Source: Codonopsis lanceolata (Eukaryota; Streptophyta; Magnoliopsida; Asterales; Campanulaceae). Taken from it: DNA of 64,000 nucleotides. Every line of letters starts with the position of its first letter. Positions within the stretch are counted from its first letter, which is position 1. The DNA is taken from positions 72,081,990-72,145,989 of the forward strand of contig CM028384.1 in the NCBI GenBank assembly GCA_013146195.2. The letters run 5' to 3'. The notes beneath the pieces were generated by a model. It worked only from the letters and a program-made list of their open reading frames with translations, made no database searches and was not told where the DNA came from. The position numbers and the translations under genes are program-made. Below, one piece after another: positions 21,078-31,237 of this stretch.

Positions 21078-22903
21078 TTACCACCGGCCTTGTCTGCTTG
21101 TCGCCCCTGAGCCCTCGGTCCGGGCGCGAATATGGACCTCTCGCCACAAACCTTCGATCTCCTCGTTTATCACCCTCAGATTGCTCTTTGAATGTATGCA
21201 TTCCTCCGTAATATGGCCAATCTCGTTGTGGAAGCCGCATCTTTTCGTTGATTTCGCCTCTACAGGTGACCTCATGGGGAATGGTGGACGTATCTTGTTT
21301 TCTGTCAGGAAAACGTCCATTATGTGTTCCCTAGATGCATTGAGGGGGGGTGAAGTCTTCCAACTCGAATTCTCGTCTTGGCCCCCTGATCTCGCCGGTG
21401 AATTTGGCGCTTTTTTCTTCCTCCTTTCTTTTCGCCGAGTGGGCGTCCTCTTGCCGAGCTTTTCCCTGCTCTTTTCCCTTGCTGCGGCCTGTCTGCGGAA
21501 GGGATGTGACCGCCGTGAGCTTGTGGTGGGGGTTGCTGCTCCAGAGCCACCTTCAGGCCGCCAAGAACATTTCGCCGACAGTGTCCTTTGGTCGCATGAG
21601 GAGCTGCTCGGCGCTTCCTCATCGAGCTGCCCCAAAACACATCCTACGGATGTGTCGGGAATATATGGGATTTGGTCCAGACCTCCTTGAATCGTGCCAT
21701 GTATGCCGACGGTTTCTCCAATCTCTTGTTTCACGCTACAGTGCCTGTCTCGCTTTTGGGAGAGCACCCGCCGAAGCGAACTTTTTCAAAAATGCCCCAT
21801 TAAAGTCATCCCAACAGTGATAGAGTCGGGTGCTAACCCGTTGTACCACCGTTGAGCCTGCTTTTAGGGTCCGAACACCAAGCACCATATGTCGTCGGCA
21901 GTTACTGATGATCATTTTCAACTCGAACCCCGACACGTGGTCAGGTCGTGTTACCAATAGTCCTCAAAGTGTGGAATCTTTACTTTCGAAGGCACTTCCA
22001 CCTCTCTTATTTGCTTAATGAATGGTCCTCCAATTTTTTTGATGGCCGAGTTAACTCCAGAGCTCTGCCGAGCCTCCAACTTCTCCATCCATGCCCTAAT
22101 CTCGGCATCTGTCATCTGTCGCCCTGTGCCGAGCCCACGGCTTGTGGGGATGCCGTTAGCCCCTTTTTTCCTGTGGTACCTCGGGCTCTTCCTCGATCAT
22201 GTTTCTCATTGGGGACCCCAAGCGAGCCTCCTTTCTTTGGTTGGCGAGAGGATGTCGAGACTGAGGAGGGCTTTGTTGGTCGACGACTGAGCATAGGGCC
22301 GAGACTCTCCTTCCTCGCTTTGGGCTTGACAATTCTCCGTGCCGGGGGGGAATCTTAGGCGAGAATGAACACTCGTCTTAGATCCCTCGCCGGCCACCCT
22401 CTTCCCAAGTCTTGATTTGACATTGGTGGTGAACTTTGCCTTTTTGGCTTTCGTAGTTCCCACCCTCTGCCAAACCGAGTTGGATTGCGTCGGGGTGCTT
22501 TGCACGTTGATGGGCTCTGGGGCCCGGGCTTTCTGCCTTAGCTCGTGCATTTTGGTCTCGGCTTCCTGTATTTTTGTGCACAAGGCCTTTTGGTGCTCCC
22601 AATACGCGTATTCCTGTTCGGCCTCTTCTTGAATCGTGGGCTTATTTGCTTTGCCGCGTGGTTCCTCCTCGTTGGCCCTGGAAGACTCGACCTCTCGGGG
22701 GTCGGCGTCAGCGTCTCTATTTTTGTTCGAGAGCCGTTTGGCCAGAGCGATCCTTCTTTGGTCCCTGGCCGACACCTCGGGTAGCGAGGCGCCGGAGTTC
22801 CCCCTGCGTCCCTCACCGCACTGTGCTCGGCATGCTCCTTTTCTGGGCGGGTGGATGCAGCGGGGGTTACGTTTTTTGAGGCTTGCTTTTTGGATTTTAC
22901 CAT
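21078..22903 (-). pseudogene. gag (capsid/nucleocapsid) region
   Basis: The ATG at 22903 lies about 40 bp inside the primer-binding site on the minus strand and opens a lysine-rich start. The reading then passes through 22206-22775 (charged, coiled-coil-like: EQEYAYWEHQKALCTKIQEAE), a short frame at 21736-21957 with the capsid motif WDDFNGAFLKKFAS, and 21078-21767. The last ends in a nucleocapsid-like RCGFHNEIGHITEEC (about 21195-21240), the CRFH..GH.TEEC motif of plant gypsy Gag. At least three frame changes occur. Gag forms the virus-like particle. Confidence 0.75.
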
Positions 22904-22940
22904 CCTTTCTCGTCTGTGGACGCTGTGGCTAAGAAAAGTC

Positions 22941-22960
22941 GTTTCCCGGCAACGGAACCA
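22941..22960 (-). other. Primer-binding site
   Basis: Read on the minus strand this is TGGTTCCGTTGCCGGGAAAC, three bases inside the LTR. It begins with TGG, the complement of a tRNA CCA end, and resembles the TGGCGCCGTTGCCGGGGA-like sequence at this position in many plant Ty3/gypsy elements. It is not the initiator-Met type. I did not identify the tRNA. Confidence 0.7.
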
Positions 22961-22963
22961 AAC

Positions 22964-23721
22964 TGATCACGCAAAAAGTGTGGTGATCTTGTCTTGTCGT
23001 CCACGTGTGAGCGAGGATGATGTGGCAGCTTCTGGTTCGTCCTTTTCGCTTGACCTGCACAAGATAAACAACAAACACCGTTAAGGTGTCGGGGTGGCCC
23101 GACTATAACCCTCCGGCGTGAGAGTCAGGTTTCCGGTAAAGTATTGGTAATAAATAGGCCGTGATAAATGTTTGACAGGAAGCCGTGATAAGAGAGTTGT
23201 GTTATCGTTTAAAATTGCTTACCTTGTCCTGAATGTGCATTCTCATATTTATACCTGAAGTTTATGGCGACGTGGCAGCTAGTAATTGGGGAGCATAAAG
23301 CGGCGGTTATTAAATGCGTTGAGGGTCTTCGTCAGGAATGAGTGAACTGTGCACTTGTCAGAGAGTTGGTATTGGCGTGCAGCGGTTTTCTCGGGCCTAG
23401 GAAAATGGTTTGTCGGGGTGGATGATTGATCTGAGACCGAGGCCGAGTGGTTCTTGTGACGAACGCTTTTATTTATTTGCCGAGGCTGAGGATAATGGAG
23501 ACTGATTTGGTGGCGGGGCCGAGGGTGCCCGTGGTCTTTTAGGCCAGTCGTGGCCGGGCTCGTCACAGTGCCGAGGGTCATGATGCCGAGGTTGAAGTGA
23601 TTTATCTTAGGGGTGAGTGGTCTTGTCCTCGCTACTGGTGGCTCTTCAGGTGGGACCCTCTTTATGCCGAGGGTCGGGTCCTTGGCGTGCCGAGGGTCAA
23701 TCCCTCGGTTTAATCCTTTCA
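22964..23721 (-). repeat. LTR, 758 bp (promoter LTR of the minus-strand element)
   Basis: Near-identical partner of 4116-4867, with TG...CA ends, and followed by the TSD CCTCC. As the LTR next to the primer-binding site it drives gag-pol. The differences from the other LTR include a 6-bp insertion at about 23435 (ACCGAG-type duplication). Confidence 0.92.
23246..23253 (-). promoter_or_regulatory. LTR TATA box
   Basis: TATAAATA on the minus strand (complement of TATTTATA), about 470 bp into the LTR in the sense of transcription and ~280 bp before the LTR's inner end. Position and sequence fit the U3/R boundary of a plant LTR promoter. The box is conserved in all three LTR copies. Confidence 0.6.
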
Positions 23722-24033
23722 CCTCCAACTAAACATAGTAGTATTTACATTTTATTAGATAAACCAACTAAAATTATAAGCCTTAGTTACTACCAATTAA
23801 TTAGATGAGAGTATTAATAAGGGTTGAGTAAGGTTTGTCTCTCCTCCAATCTTTATATATCTCTTAGTAATTAAATTTTTAAAACGTAAACTTTTTGGGT
23901 AGATAAAAAAAAGTAACTACTGGTGCAAAATCCATGATCCGAGTTAAAGGTGAATTTAGTAATTAACTTCATATAAAAATAATAATTAATTTAGATAAAA
24001 AAAGATTTTAAAACCACCGAAGGGAAGGAGGAG
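23722..24033. mobile_element. Right part of the split Stowaway-like MITE
   Basis: Continues the MITE begun at 4005. Starts with the second CCTCC target copy and ends GGAAGGAGGAG followed by TA (24034-24035). With the left part it makes a ~420-bp AT-rich element. Confidence 0.55.
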
Positions 24034-24035
24034 TA

Positions 24036-25577
24036 TAAGATATGTGGTATTTTCCCGATTTTGAATTTTATTTACATATTTACTCCTTTAGTTCCAGGCA
24101 AAAAATTCACTATTCTATTTAAACATGTTTCACTTTAGGAACCAATTTTCAAATCTTATGCCTACAATCTCAAAAATAAAATTCAAATTTACCCACCACA
24201 TTTGATATAAATATTCTGATTCTGCTTAAACACTTTTTCAATTTTGATCAATTCTAATGATACTTATATATCTCTTAATTAATAGCCTATTCAAACATAG
24301 ACTCTTTGACAGAATTGATAAGATGGAGTATTACATTTTGTTTGCAATTCCAACAAACAATTTTATACGACAACATTTAAACATAGAGTTGGAAGCAAAT
24401 ATTAAGTTTACTCCTTCAATCTCAAAACAATAGTTGCTCATTTTTCTTTGGTTTGTTCCAAGAAAATGGAGTAATATCATTTCTAAAAATAGTATTCTCT
24501 TCGTCCCTCTTTGTAAAATTTTCTTATCTAATTGAGTGTCTATTATTATATAGGTTTAAGAATTTAGCCATGGACACTTATCGTATCCAAATGTAAGCTT
24601 CTAACGTTTATAATGTAGACATGAAGGGCTTTGATGTACATATATTACGAAAATAGCTCAAAAATTAACTTAGTTGATTTTAATGAAAAATTAAATCTAA
24701 GCACTCATTATGGAACCGGGGGGGGGGGAGTAATAATTTTAATAAAATTTTGTGAAGGTACAATTAATGTGAAAAACTTGACCGAGAAGCTCATGACTAT
24801 TGCCTCAATTGATAATTGGTAATCTATATTATAATAGAGATTGAAAAATACATATGCAACAGATAAAAACTATTTATCTTATGAGATTTAAGTAATTTAA
24901 TTATTTTAAAATTGTTAAAGGTTGAGATTCACACATGCCCGGTTATCCCTACTCCCTCTTTTTTTCTTTTGATACTCTGTTTTTTCTCTCTTCATTACAA
25001 AGCGCCCCCAACAATTAGCATTCTGAGTAGTTACATCCTCTTTTTTTCTTCCCATCACAAAGTTATCACTTACAAAACTTCAACATCCATTGATTCGGTT
25101 TCTGACACCTTGTCATATGCACCGACATACATATCTACTACTAGTAAAATTTTGCTTGCCCGTAGAGTTAGGGGCGATGAGAAAGTTGTCAATTGTCATT
25201 AACAAATTCATGCAAGCTTTGTTCACGATAATTCAATATATTGCCTCCGAAGGATTTCTATCAACAATGATAGAAATCCTTCAATAGCTGCCTGCCCCTA
25301 ATCCCTATCTCCCAAACCCAAGTTAGTGATAGTTAAGATCAGTTCTGCAATATTGCAGATTGTCTTTTTATAATGTCAAGACTCACAATAACGTATTCTT
25401 GCATATGAAAAATAAAACAAATCCATGGAAAAACTGATTATGAGGTCAATATATGTCAAGAAAAAATCATAACATGAAGAAAGAAAAAAAAAAAAAAGAG
25501 TAAGGTGAACCTAAGTTATTGATCTTGTGGTTGGGGACATTGCATAGGAGCAAGGAAAAGATAAGATGGTGTTTGTA
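24036..25577. other. AT-rich intergenic DNA with a possible Helitron end
   Basis: No gene supported. A run of ten or more G occurs at about 24718. At 24832 a TCTATATTATAATAGAG stretch resembles a Helitron 5' end. At 25141-25144 a CTAG preceded (on the minus strand) by AAAATTTTA and a GCCC/GGGC hairpin resembles a Helitron 3' end in the opposite orientation. The two do not pair into one element, so both remain tentative. The interval 25230-25285 contains a short inverted repeat (GAAGGATTTCTATC / GATAGAAATCCTTC). Confidence 0.35.
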
Positions 25578-25850
25578 CTAGTTACGAGGGCGGGTGTTTT
25601 CAGGAGTAGCAACATTAGAGGCAACCTTGGCGACGTCGAGGGCGGTGGCTTCAGACTTTTTGTGGGAGAACAAGGTAAAATAAGCAATGGTAAAAACAAT
25701 AGCAAAACCCCCCGCAGCAAATTTCACGGGAGAGATTGGTGGTTTGGCCCTCCCGTGGAGCACCGCCCCTTTATATATTGACTTGGTCGCTGCTTTTTCC
25801 TGTTCACTCGTACCAGCTCCTGCCTTCACATTTCCTGCTGATTCTACCAT
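25578..25850 (-). CDS. Small single-pass membrane protein, 90 aa (function unknown)
   Basis: Uninterrupted frame from ATG 25850 to TAG 25578. The N-terminal half is hydrophilic (MVESAGNVKAGAGTSEQEKA), with a basic patch KGAVLHGRAKPP. One hydrophobic helix follows at about residues 46-61 (AAGGFAIVFTIAYFTLF), then a basic SHKK and a short tail. The compact organisation and codon-like composition in otherwise AT-rich DNA suggest a real small tail-anchored or single-pass protein. I do not recognise the family. A 5' UTR acceptor-like CCTGCAG lies ~20 bp before the ATG, so a leader intron is possible. Confidence 0.55.
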   Translation of the reverse strand: MVESAGNVKAGAGTSEQEKAATKSIYKGAVLHGRAKPPISPVKFAAGGFAIVFTIAYFTLFSHKKSEATALDVAKVASNVATPENTRPRN

Positions 25851-26302
25851 TTTTATTTCTGTCGGATGATCTCTCTGCAGGCACTGTTGAGTTAATTGTT
25901 CTGATGATCACGAATTGGTGGGTTATGAAGATTGGACAAAGTGATGGGAGATAAAAGAGGGACGTGCATGGGTAGAGAAATAGATGGATCGGAGGGGTGA
26001 TTGACAAGTGGGCTTACAACCACTTTTCAGTCTGCTTTTGTTGTCCGAGTTTACAGCAATAGTCTTGGACATGCTAGGGTCTCTTTACTTCTAAACAGCC
26101 AATTTACTCCACAGGCTTACACATTTTTAGCTTGTCTAGATAATCAACTTTCCCTAATAACCTAATCACTCATCGTAGCTACTGTCATGTTTTTACTTTT
26201 TGAGTCAAATAGGGTCTTTTAAATGACAAAGTGACATATAAGAAAACGGCTAATAGTTTTAGCTATTATCAAGCCTAGATCGGTACTTGAAATAGATCAG
26301 CA
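25851..26302. other. Upstream flank of the small membrane-protein gene
   Basis: Likely 5' UTR and promoter of the minus-strand 90-aa gene. No convincing TATA box or other element was resolved. Confidence 0.3.
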
Positions 26303-26308
26303 AGGGGG

Positions 26309-26796
26309 TGATCATGCAAATCCCTTCCGGCGTGAGAGATTGATGATATGAGAGAATGAAATTTGACAGCGTAAGAAGATCAAAAAGAGGGTGTACCTTT
26401 CTGTGAAGGGGGCCGGGTCAGAACCTTTATATAGGTGTTGTACAGATTAAAGCTCGTTAAGCCATGAGATCTTCTAGAAGACGTATCAATCCCACTGAGG
26501 TAAACAATAACATGTGATATCGATTAGTTGGCAATGAACACTTGGACTTGACAATGTTGCGGCCCACTTGGGGGGTGGACTATGATTGGATGGCGGTCTG
26601 TTCAATGGAGGACGGACAAATGCATTTTATAGGGCTGCCAGTAGTGGCATAATAGTTAAGGCAAGGTCCGCCCATAGTGCCCTCGATCATCAAGCCATAA
26701 GTTCCCTTGTTATGAGTTACCAGTTGTAAAGACATTCTTATCCCTGTTAGGAATTATGGACGGCTCAACAATTATGCAGAAAAAACAGCCACGTCA
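26309..26796 (-). repeat. Candidate solo LTR of a Tat-like element (488 bp)
   Basis: Starts TGATCATGC, similar to the TGATCACGC edge of the Retand-like LTR, and shares CCGGCGTGAGAG shortly inside. It ends CGTCA. AGGGGG flanks both sides (26303-26308 and 26797-26802), acting as a 6-bp direct repeat. A minus-strand TATATAAAGG-type box at about 26430-26440 occupies the position the TATA box has in the large element. No internal domain adjoins it, as expected after LTR-LTR recombination. The G-rich TSD is low in complexity, so the edges are tentative. Confidence 0.5.
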
Positions 26797-27012
26797 AGGG
26801 GGCAAATCTTATGTATTATCAACTGTAAGTTCGATCATTTTTTGGAAGATAGCAACATCGCTCAATTCTTTATTTTTACATACCCTTTATACTAAAATTA
26901 AAATTAGGACAAACAATGCCTACTTTCAATACTTTACATACATTTTTTTTTTTAACATTAAAGAGGGAAAAAAAAAACAAAAAAAGTGGCGATGGAGAGA
27001 GTGAATACCCAC

Positions 27013-29110
27013 TCACACCACCATTTCAGCCTCTCTAACATCAGTAGGTATTCCAACATCTATCCTCATGGTTGGTTTGTAGTGCTCAGGCACAGTGGCA
27101 CCTCCTTGCACACAGATCTCCACCACAGCAGGAGCCTGACCATAGAAGTTCCTTAGCTCCCTTTGCAACATTGGTTCATTTAAGTCGGGAACATGCCATA
27201 CATATCTTGGGGGTATTAAGTCATCGAGAACTGCACTCTGCCACCCGTGCTGCCCGTTCCGCTGTTGGTGCTTGTGGGCCCCACAATTCTGTGCTTTGTG
27301 CCCTGTTGCTCCCACATGCACCTCCGGACAGTACCCGCACACCCTCACCGGGTACATTTTCATCAACTTATTTGCTCCTCCCCTCATTTTTTCCCATGCT
27401 TGAAGAGTTTCCTCCACAAGCACGGCTGTTTCTTCTGTATTTGCCGGAGGCACTATTTCTGCATTGGGTATTTCGGTTAGTAATGGTGGTCTGTCTTCTG
27501 GGACAGGATCTGGTAGATCACTTTCATCTGCATCAACAAATTCGCTTTTTCCAATGCGAATGATTGGCTTTCTTCTTCTTTTTGTAGGATATTCAGGTAA
27601 GTCAACTCCTGCTTGGATGCAGAGCTCAACTAGTGCAGGAATTCTAGGGACAGAATATCTTTCATCATGAGGAATACGCTTTCCTAGGCGATCAGAAAGG
27701 TGGTAGGCTTCAACTTGAACCATTATGTCCTCTACAAGTGCATTTACCCACTCATGATGTCCTTTACGAATTGAAGCATTTTGGCCTTTACATGACTTGA
27801 AGGGATGCCCCACAGGTCCCACGTGAATTTCATTACACCAACTGCAAGAAATATTGCAACATCAGTAAGAAAAGCTTGAAAAGATCTTGGATATAAATCC
27901 AGTGACAAGAAATAATCCTATTTGGATGAACAATTTAAGCATTACACGACAGAGCAGTAGGAATTTCCTGTGTCCACAAAGTGAGCCAAACTGGCTCTCT
28001 AAAAGGCATTTAATAGGTGTACTAGAGGGAGAATTACTTGCAGGCATGTACTGGCACCACTTTTAAGAGCTTTTTGAGATTGTTAATCAATGTTGTTCTC
28101 GCATTCAACACATCATATGCAACAGGAATGAGCTTTTGAACCACCAACCCTCTCTTTGGAGGAGGGGCAGGTCTTCTAGGTTGGCCGGTCCTGTTCTTCA
28201 TCCTCTCCCGGGCAGCTCGCCGCAGCTCCACTATGGGTATAGGAAAGGGCTTCTTCTCTCTCTTTGAATAGTAACGAGGTAAATCAGCATTTTGAGGATG
28301 ATTGCATCTCACGACCAACAAATGTGGCTGATACATCTTCCCTGATGAGATTGTACCTATTGATTGAAGTCTAAATTCCCTGCCATTGAACTGCAAAAGG
28401 TGAAGAATTTTTTTTATATTTTCATTTAGCAACATCAGTTACTAAATGCAATCGTCCATGGAGTAGAAGGAATTAGATAGGAAATCAAGAGCTATGACTA
28501 CATAATCTGCTAACGATGACCATTCAGCTTTATATCATGATTCCTAGCAGGACAATTAGTGCCAGACTGCCAGTAAAGATCTATAGCTTAATGAAGGACA
28601 ATCTGTTGGAGTTCACCAGTACAAGATATAATGCAACAGATGAACTACTGGCACACAAGATTTGCTTTAGATTACAAGGTAGAGACAAGCCATGCCTTTT
28701 ATTGTTACCTTCTCGTAGATAAGACCATTTATTTTCAAGATTTAGTCGTTCTATACTAAATTTGCAATAGTAACAAATCAGTATTTAGGTTCTTTCAGAG
28801 TCCGAAAATTCAAACAAAGCAGTAACCACTTGTAATCAAGAGTCTAGACAGCAGAAAAGATAAAATAAAAGTTGAAGTTAGACAAAATTAGTTCTCTGAC
28901 ATCAATTTTCATTTAAGATTTGCTTTTCAATCAGTCTGCAATAATAGTGGATGTGAACAGATGAATCTAGATATAGCATACCGTCAAAGGATCAAGCAAT
29001 CTCAGACCCTGGGGTTGATTGCATTTCCTTGTCTCCAATTTAGGAGGTAGATACCTTTGTTTACTGAACAGGCTAGCACCAAATTCAGGATAAATAAGGC
29101 TGCAAACCAT
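27013..29110 (-). CDS. APO1: APO protein (APO1-like), chloroplast RNA-binding splicing factor
   Basis: Three coding exons on the minus strand: 28982-29110, 28038-28390 and 27013-27841, joining in frame to 436 residues, about the length of Arabidopsis APO1. Introns are GT...AG (acceptors TTTTGCAG and TTTCTTGCAG). The first ~45 residues are basic and serine/leucine-rich without acidic clusters, consistent with a transit peptide. The protein holds two APO repeats with identical Cys/His spacing, C-x2-C-x3-H-x5-H-x4-C, at residues ~160-178 and ~329-347, plus the conserved blocks LPRYYSKREKKPFP, RRRKPIIRIGKSEFVDADE and the C-terminal EAEMVV. APO1 binds RNA, promotes group II intron splicing (ycf3) and is needed for photosystem I and NDH accumulation. 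APO2 is the main alternative. A strong acceptor (TTATTTCAG) two bases before the ATG shows an upstream leader exon exists. Confidence 0.92.
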
Positions 29111-29761
29111 ATCTGAAATAAGGAGCACAACTGATTCAGACCTCTAACATATATCAATCTCACTCTACACATATAGATGGGGGGGGGGTGAAACATGGTA
29201 AATTCAGCAAGTTGATTATGGGAGAAGGTGTGATTGCAGAGTGACAGAAAGTTGATTAGACAGGTCAATTTGGCCTTTTACTAGAATTCTTTTAAAATTG
29301 ATACATGATTTCTAGATGCCATCTTGCAGGATTCTTCCCCTCGCTAGTCTCACACAAGAAATAACCTGAAGTGATTATTTGCTTCCGTGGAAAACAGTCT
29401 TTTGGTACACAAATGGCCATGTTTTTTAAGGGCATGGGCAGAACAACTACAAAAAGAGCTCAACTAGTGATGAAGAGAGCTTAGGTAGGTCATTTGCATT
29501 GTCCACTATTATGAAACCATGGTCTTCCAGGTAATACGTCGCCCTACCCAGCCATAGTTACTTTTTGACATTTGCTTTTTAGCTTGTACACAAACTAAGC
29601 CGGGTGCCATGCCGTGACCTTTTGTATGCTCAATGAAACAACCCATCTGGAAGAGTTCTGAAGAAATGCTCATGAATCACACATACATAATTGCCATTTT
29701 CTGCAAGCAACGTATCATGCATATGCTTTGTGCAAACCTATACAAGCCCTTTCCAAATGTC
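29111..29761 (-). other. APO gene leader intron/upstream region
   Basis: The acceptor TTATTTCAG at 29113-29121 (minus strand) means this stretch is intronic or leader sequence. No donor is evident before the hAT element begins at 29770. Nothing else was recognised. Confidence 0.4.
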
Positions 29762-29769
29762 AAACCGAG

Positions 29770-31229
29770 TAGTGGTGGAATTATCCCGATCCCATCCCGA
29801 TAGAATTCGGGATTTCAATTTCTTTCCCGATCCCGTTCCGATAAGTGTCGGGACCCGACGTGTCGGGAGATAAAAATCCCGTAATCCCGACAAAATAAAA
29901 TTTGACAAACATCATTAAATTCAAGAAAGAAGAAAAAATCTTTTTCACAAACCAGGCTGAAGTTGCAAAAATAGTGTTAAATTCAAGCACAAGCATCTAT
30001 ATAAATCAAATTTTTGACATGCCGAGATCGTACATTAATTTTAATACAGAACAGAAGAGTATAAGACAACAAATGACTAACACTACTAACTGCTATCCAA
30101 AACTGGAAATTTCAGTCAAATATATCTTAATGTAATTTTCTTTCTACAGTTCAATGCGTTGGATCCTGTATGAGGTGTTGCCTCGAGATGGTACTCGAAA
30201 CTGAATGGGGCCAACGAATTTGAGTAAGGTATAATACCTAAGATACAAAATCATTTTCATGACTAGCACAATCGTAAATCAACGGAACTCCCAATCTCAG
30301 CTTTAAGGAGTACAACAGGATATAAATGGAGAATGAAAAATGAAAATGAAAGATGAATTTCAGATCTACTACAAAACCAACAAATCAGTGTTTGTGAATC
30401 AAACTGTAAAACTCAAATCTGTAAAATAAAGAAGAAATCGAAAAATAAAAAAAGGGGGCGTACCTTGCGAATTGCTAATCTGCGAATCTGGGGAAGAAGA
30501 TTTTGATTTCTGCCGGAAGAGTAGAAGACGAATGAGGGAGAGTGAGACTGTGGGAGGCTGGGAGGCGGGAGCTTTGCGAACGGAGGAATGGCCAAATGGG
30601 GAGTGAACGTGAAGTCTGTGACTGTCTGGACTGAAAAGAAACTGAGAAAGGGTTAGAGAATAGAGACTTAGAGCATCACCGTTGGGTTTTTTTTTTGTTA
30701 TTCTTAGCTGAGAATAACAAAAACGACAAAGGGAGCAAAATTCACAGAAGAGTGAATAAGAAAGAAAAATTGTTAGAATTTTAAAAAGGAATCTTTTAAC
30801 TCTTCCTGGGAGCATGTGTGAGGTTTTGGGTGGAGGTAAATGAAAATATTTTTTTATTGAGATGCGTTAAATTTAATATTTTTTTGTGTAAGAATATTAT
30901 ACAATAAGAATATATATTCTTAAGTGGGTTAAGAAGAGAGAAGTGTGTAGGTGACAGTGGGGCCCAACTAAGAATTTGTGGAAGAATAACAACAATATTG
31001 ATGCTCTTAGGGTTTACAACTTGTACAATTTATATTTAACTTTACATAATATTAAAAATAATAATAATTAGTCGGGACGGGTCGGGAATCCCGACGGGAT
31101 TGAAAAGTTTTCCGAATCCCGTCCCGAAATAAGTTAGGATGGGAAAAATCCCAAAAAAAAGTTCGGATTGGGATTTCGTCGGGTCGGGGCCGGGACGGGT
31201 CGGGAAAACCGGGAATTTTGCCAACCCTA
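29770..31229 (-). mobile_element. Non-autonomous hAT element (1460 bp) with perfect TSD
   Basis: Flanked by a perfect 8-bp TSD, AAACCGAG (29762-29769 and 31230-31237). The termini are TAGTGGTGGAATTATCCCG at the left and, on the minus strand, TAGGGTTGGCAAAATTCCCG at the right. Subterminal GGGTCGGGA/TCCCGACCC motifs are abundant. The interior contains what looks like the 5' leader of a hAT transposase gene on the minus strand (donor CGCAAG/GTACG near 30462), but the transposase itself is deleted. A Tourist-like MITE is nested at 30671-31006. It sits ~660 bp upstream of the APO start codon. Confidence 0.88.
30671..31006. mobile_element. Tourist-like (PIF/Harbinger) MITE nested in the hAT element
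   Basis: 336 bp with inverted ends GAGCATCACCGTTG and, on the other strand, GAGCATCAATATTG. TTA lies on both sides (30668-30670 and 31007-31009). A 3-bp TTA target duplication with GAGCATC-type ends is characteristic of Tourist MITEs. No coding sequence. Confidence 0.85.
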
Positions 31230-31237
31230 AAACCGAG

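Larger units (their letters stand above)
4116..23721 (-). mobile_element. Retand-like (Ty3/gypsy, Tat lineage) LTR retrotransposon, internally duplicated
   Basis: Flanked by a perfect 5-bp TSD, CCTCC (4111-4115 and 23722-23726). The outer LTRs start TGA and end TCA. The element runs on the minus strand: primer-binding site at 22941-22960, then gag, protease, reverse transcriptase, RNase H, a second RNase H and integrase down to 17078. After these come a 24-bp tandem array and a gene in antisense orientation. That order, with the dual RNase H, matches the Retand branch of the Tat lineage; Retand-2 of Silene is about 11 kb. Here the interior from the polypurine tract to the RT region occurs twice (4868-12042 and 12621-19770) around a 100-N gap and a third LTR. 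A single element of ~12 kb plus a misassembled or genuinely tandem second copy would explain the 19.6 kb. Confidence 0.88.

Noticed and set aside
24832..25144. Possible complete Helitron from TCTATATTATAATAGAG to CTAG
   Set aside because: The stronger 3'-end hairpin near 25150 points the opposite way, so the two ends do not belong to one element on the evidence here.
28516..28722. 68-codon plus-strand frame inside the APO gene
   Set aside because: Lies in the APO intron on the opposite strand and shows no domain.
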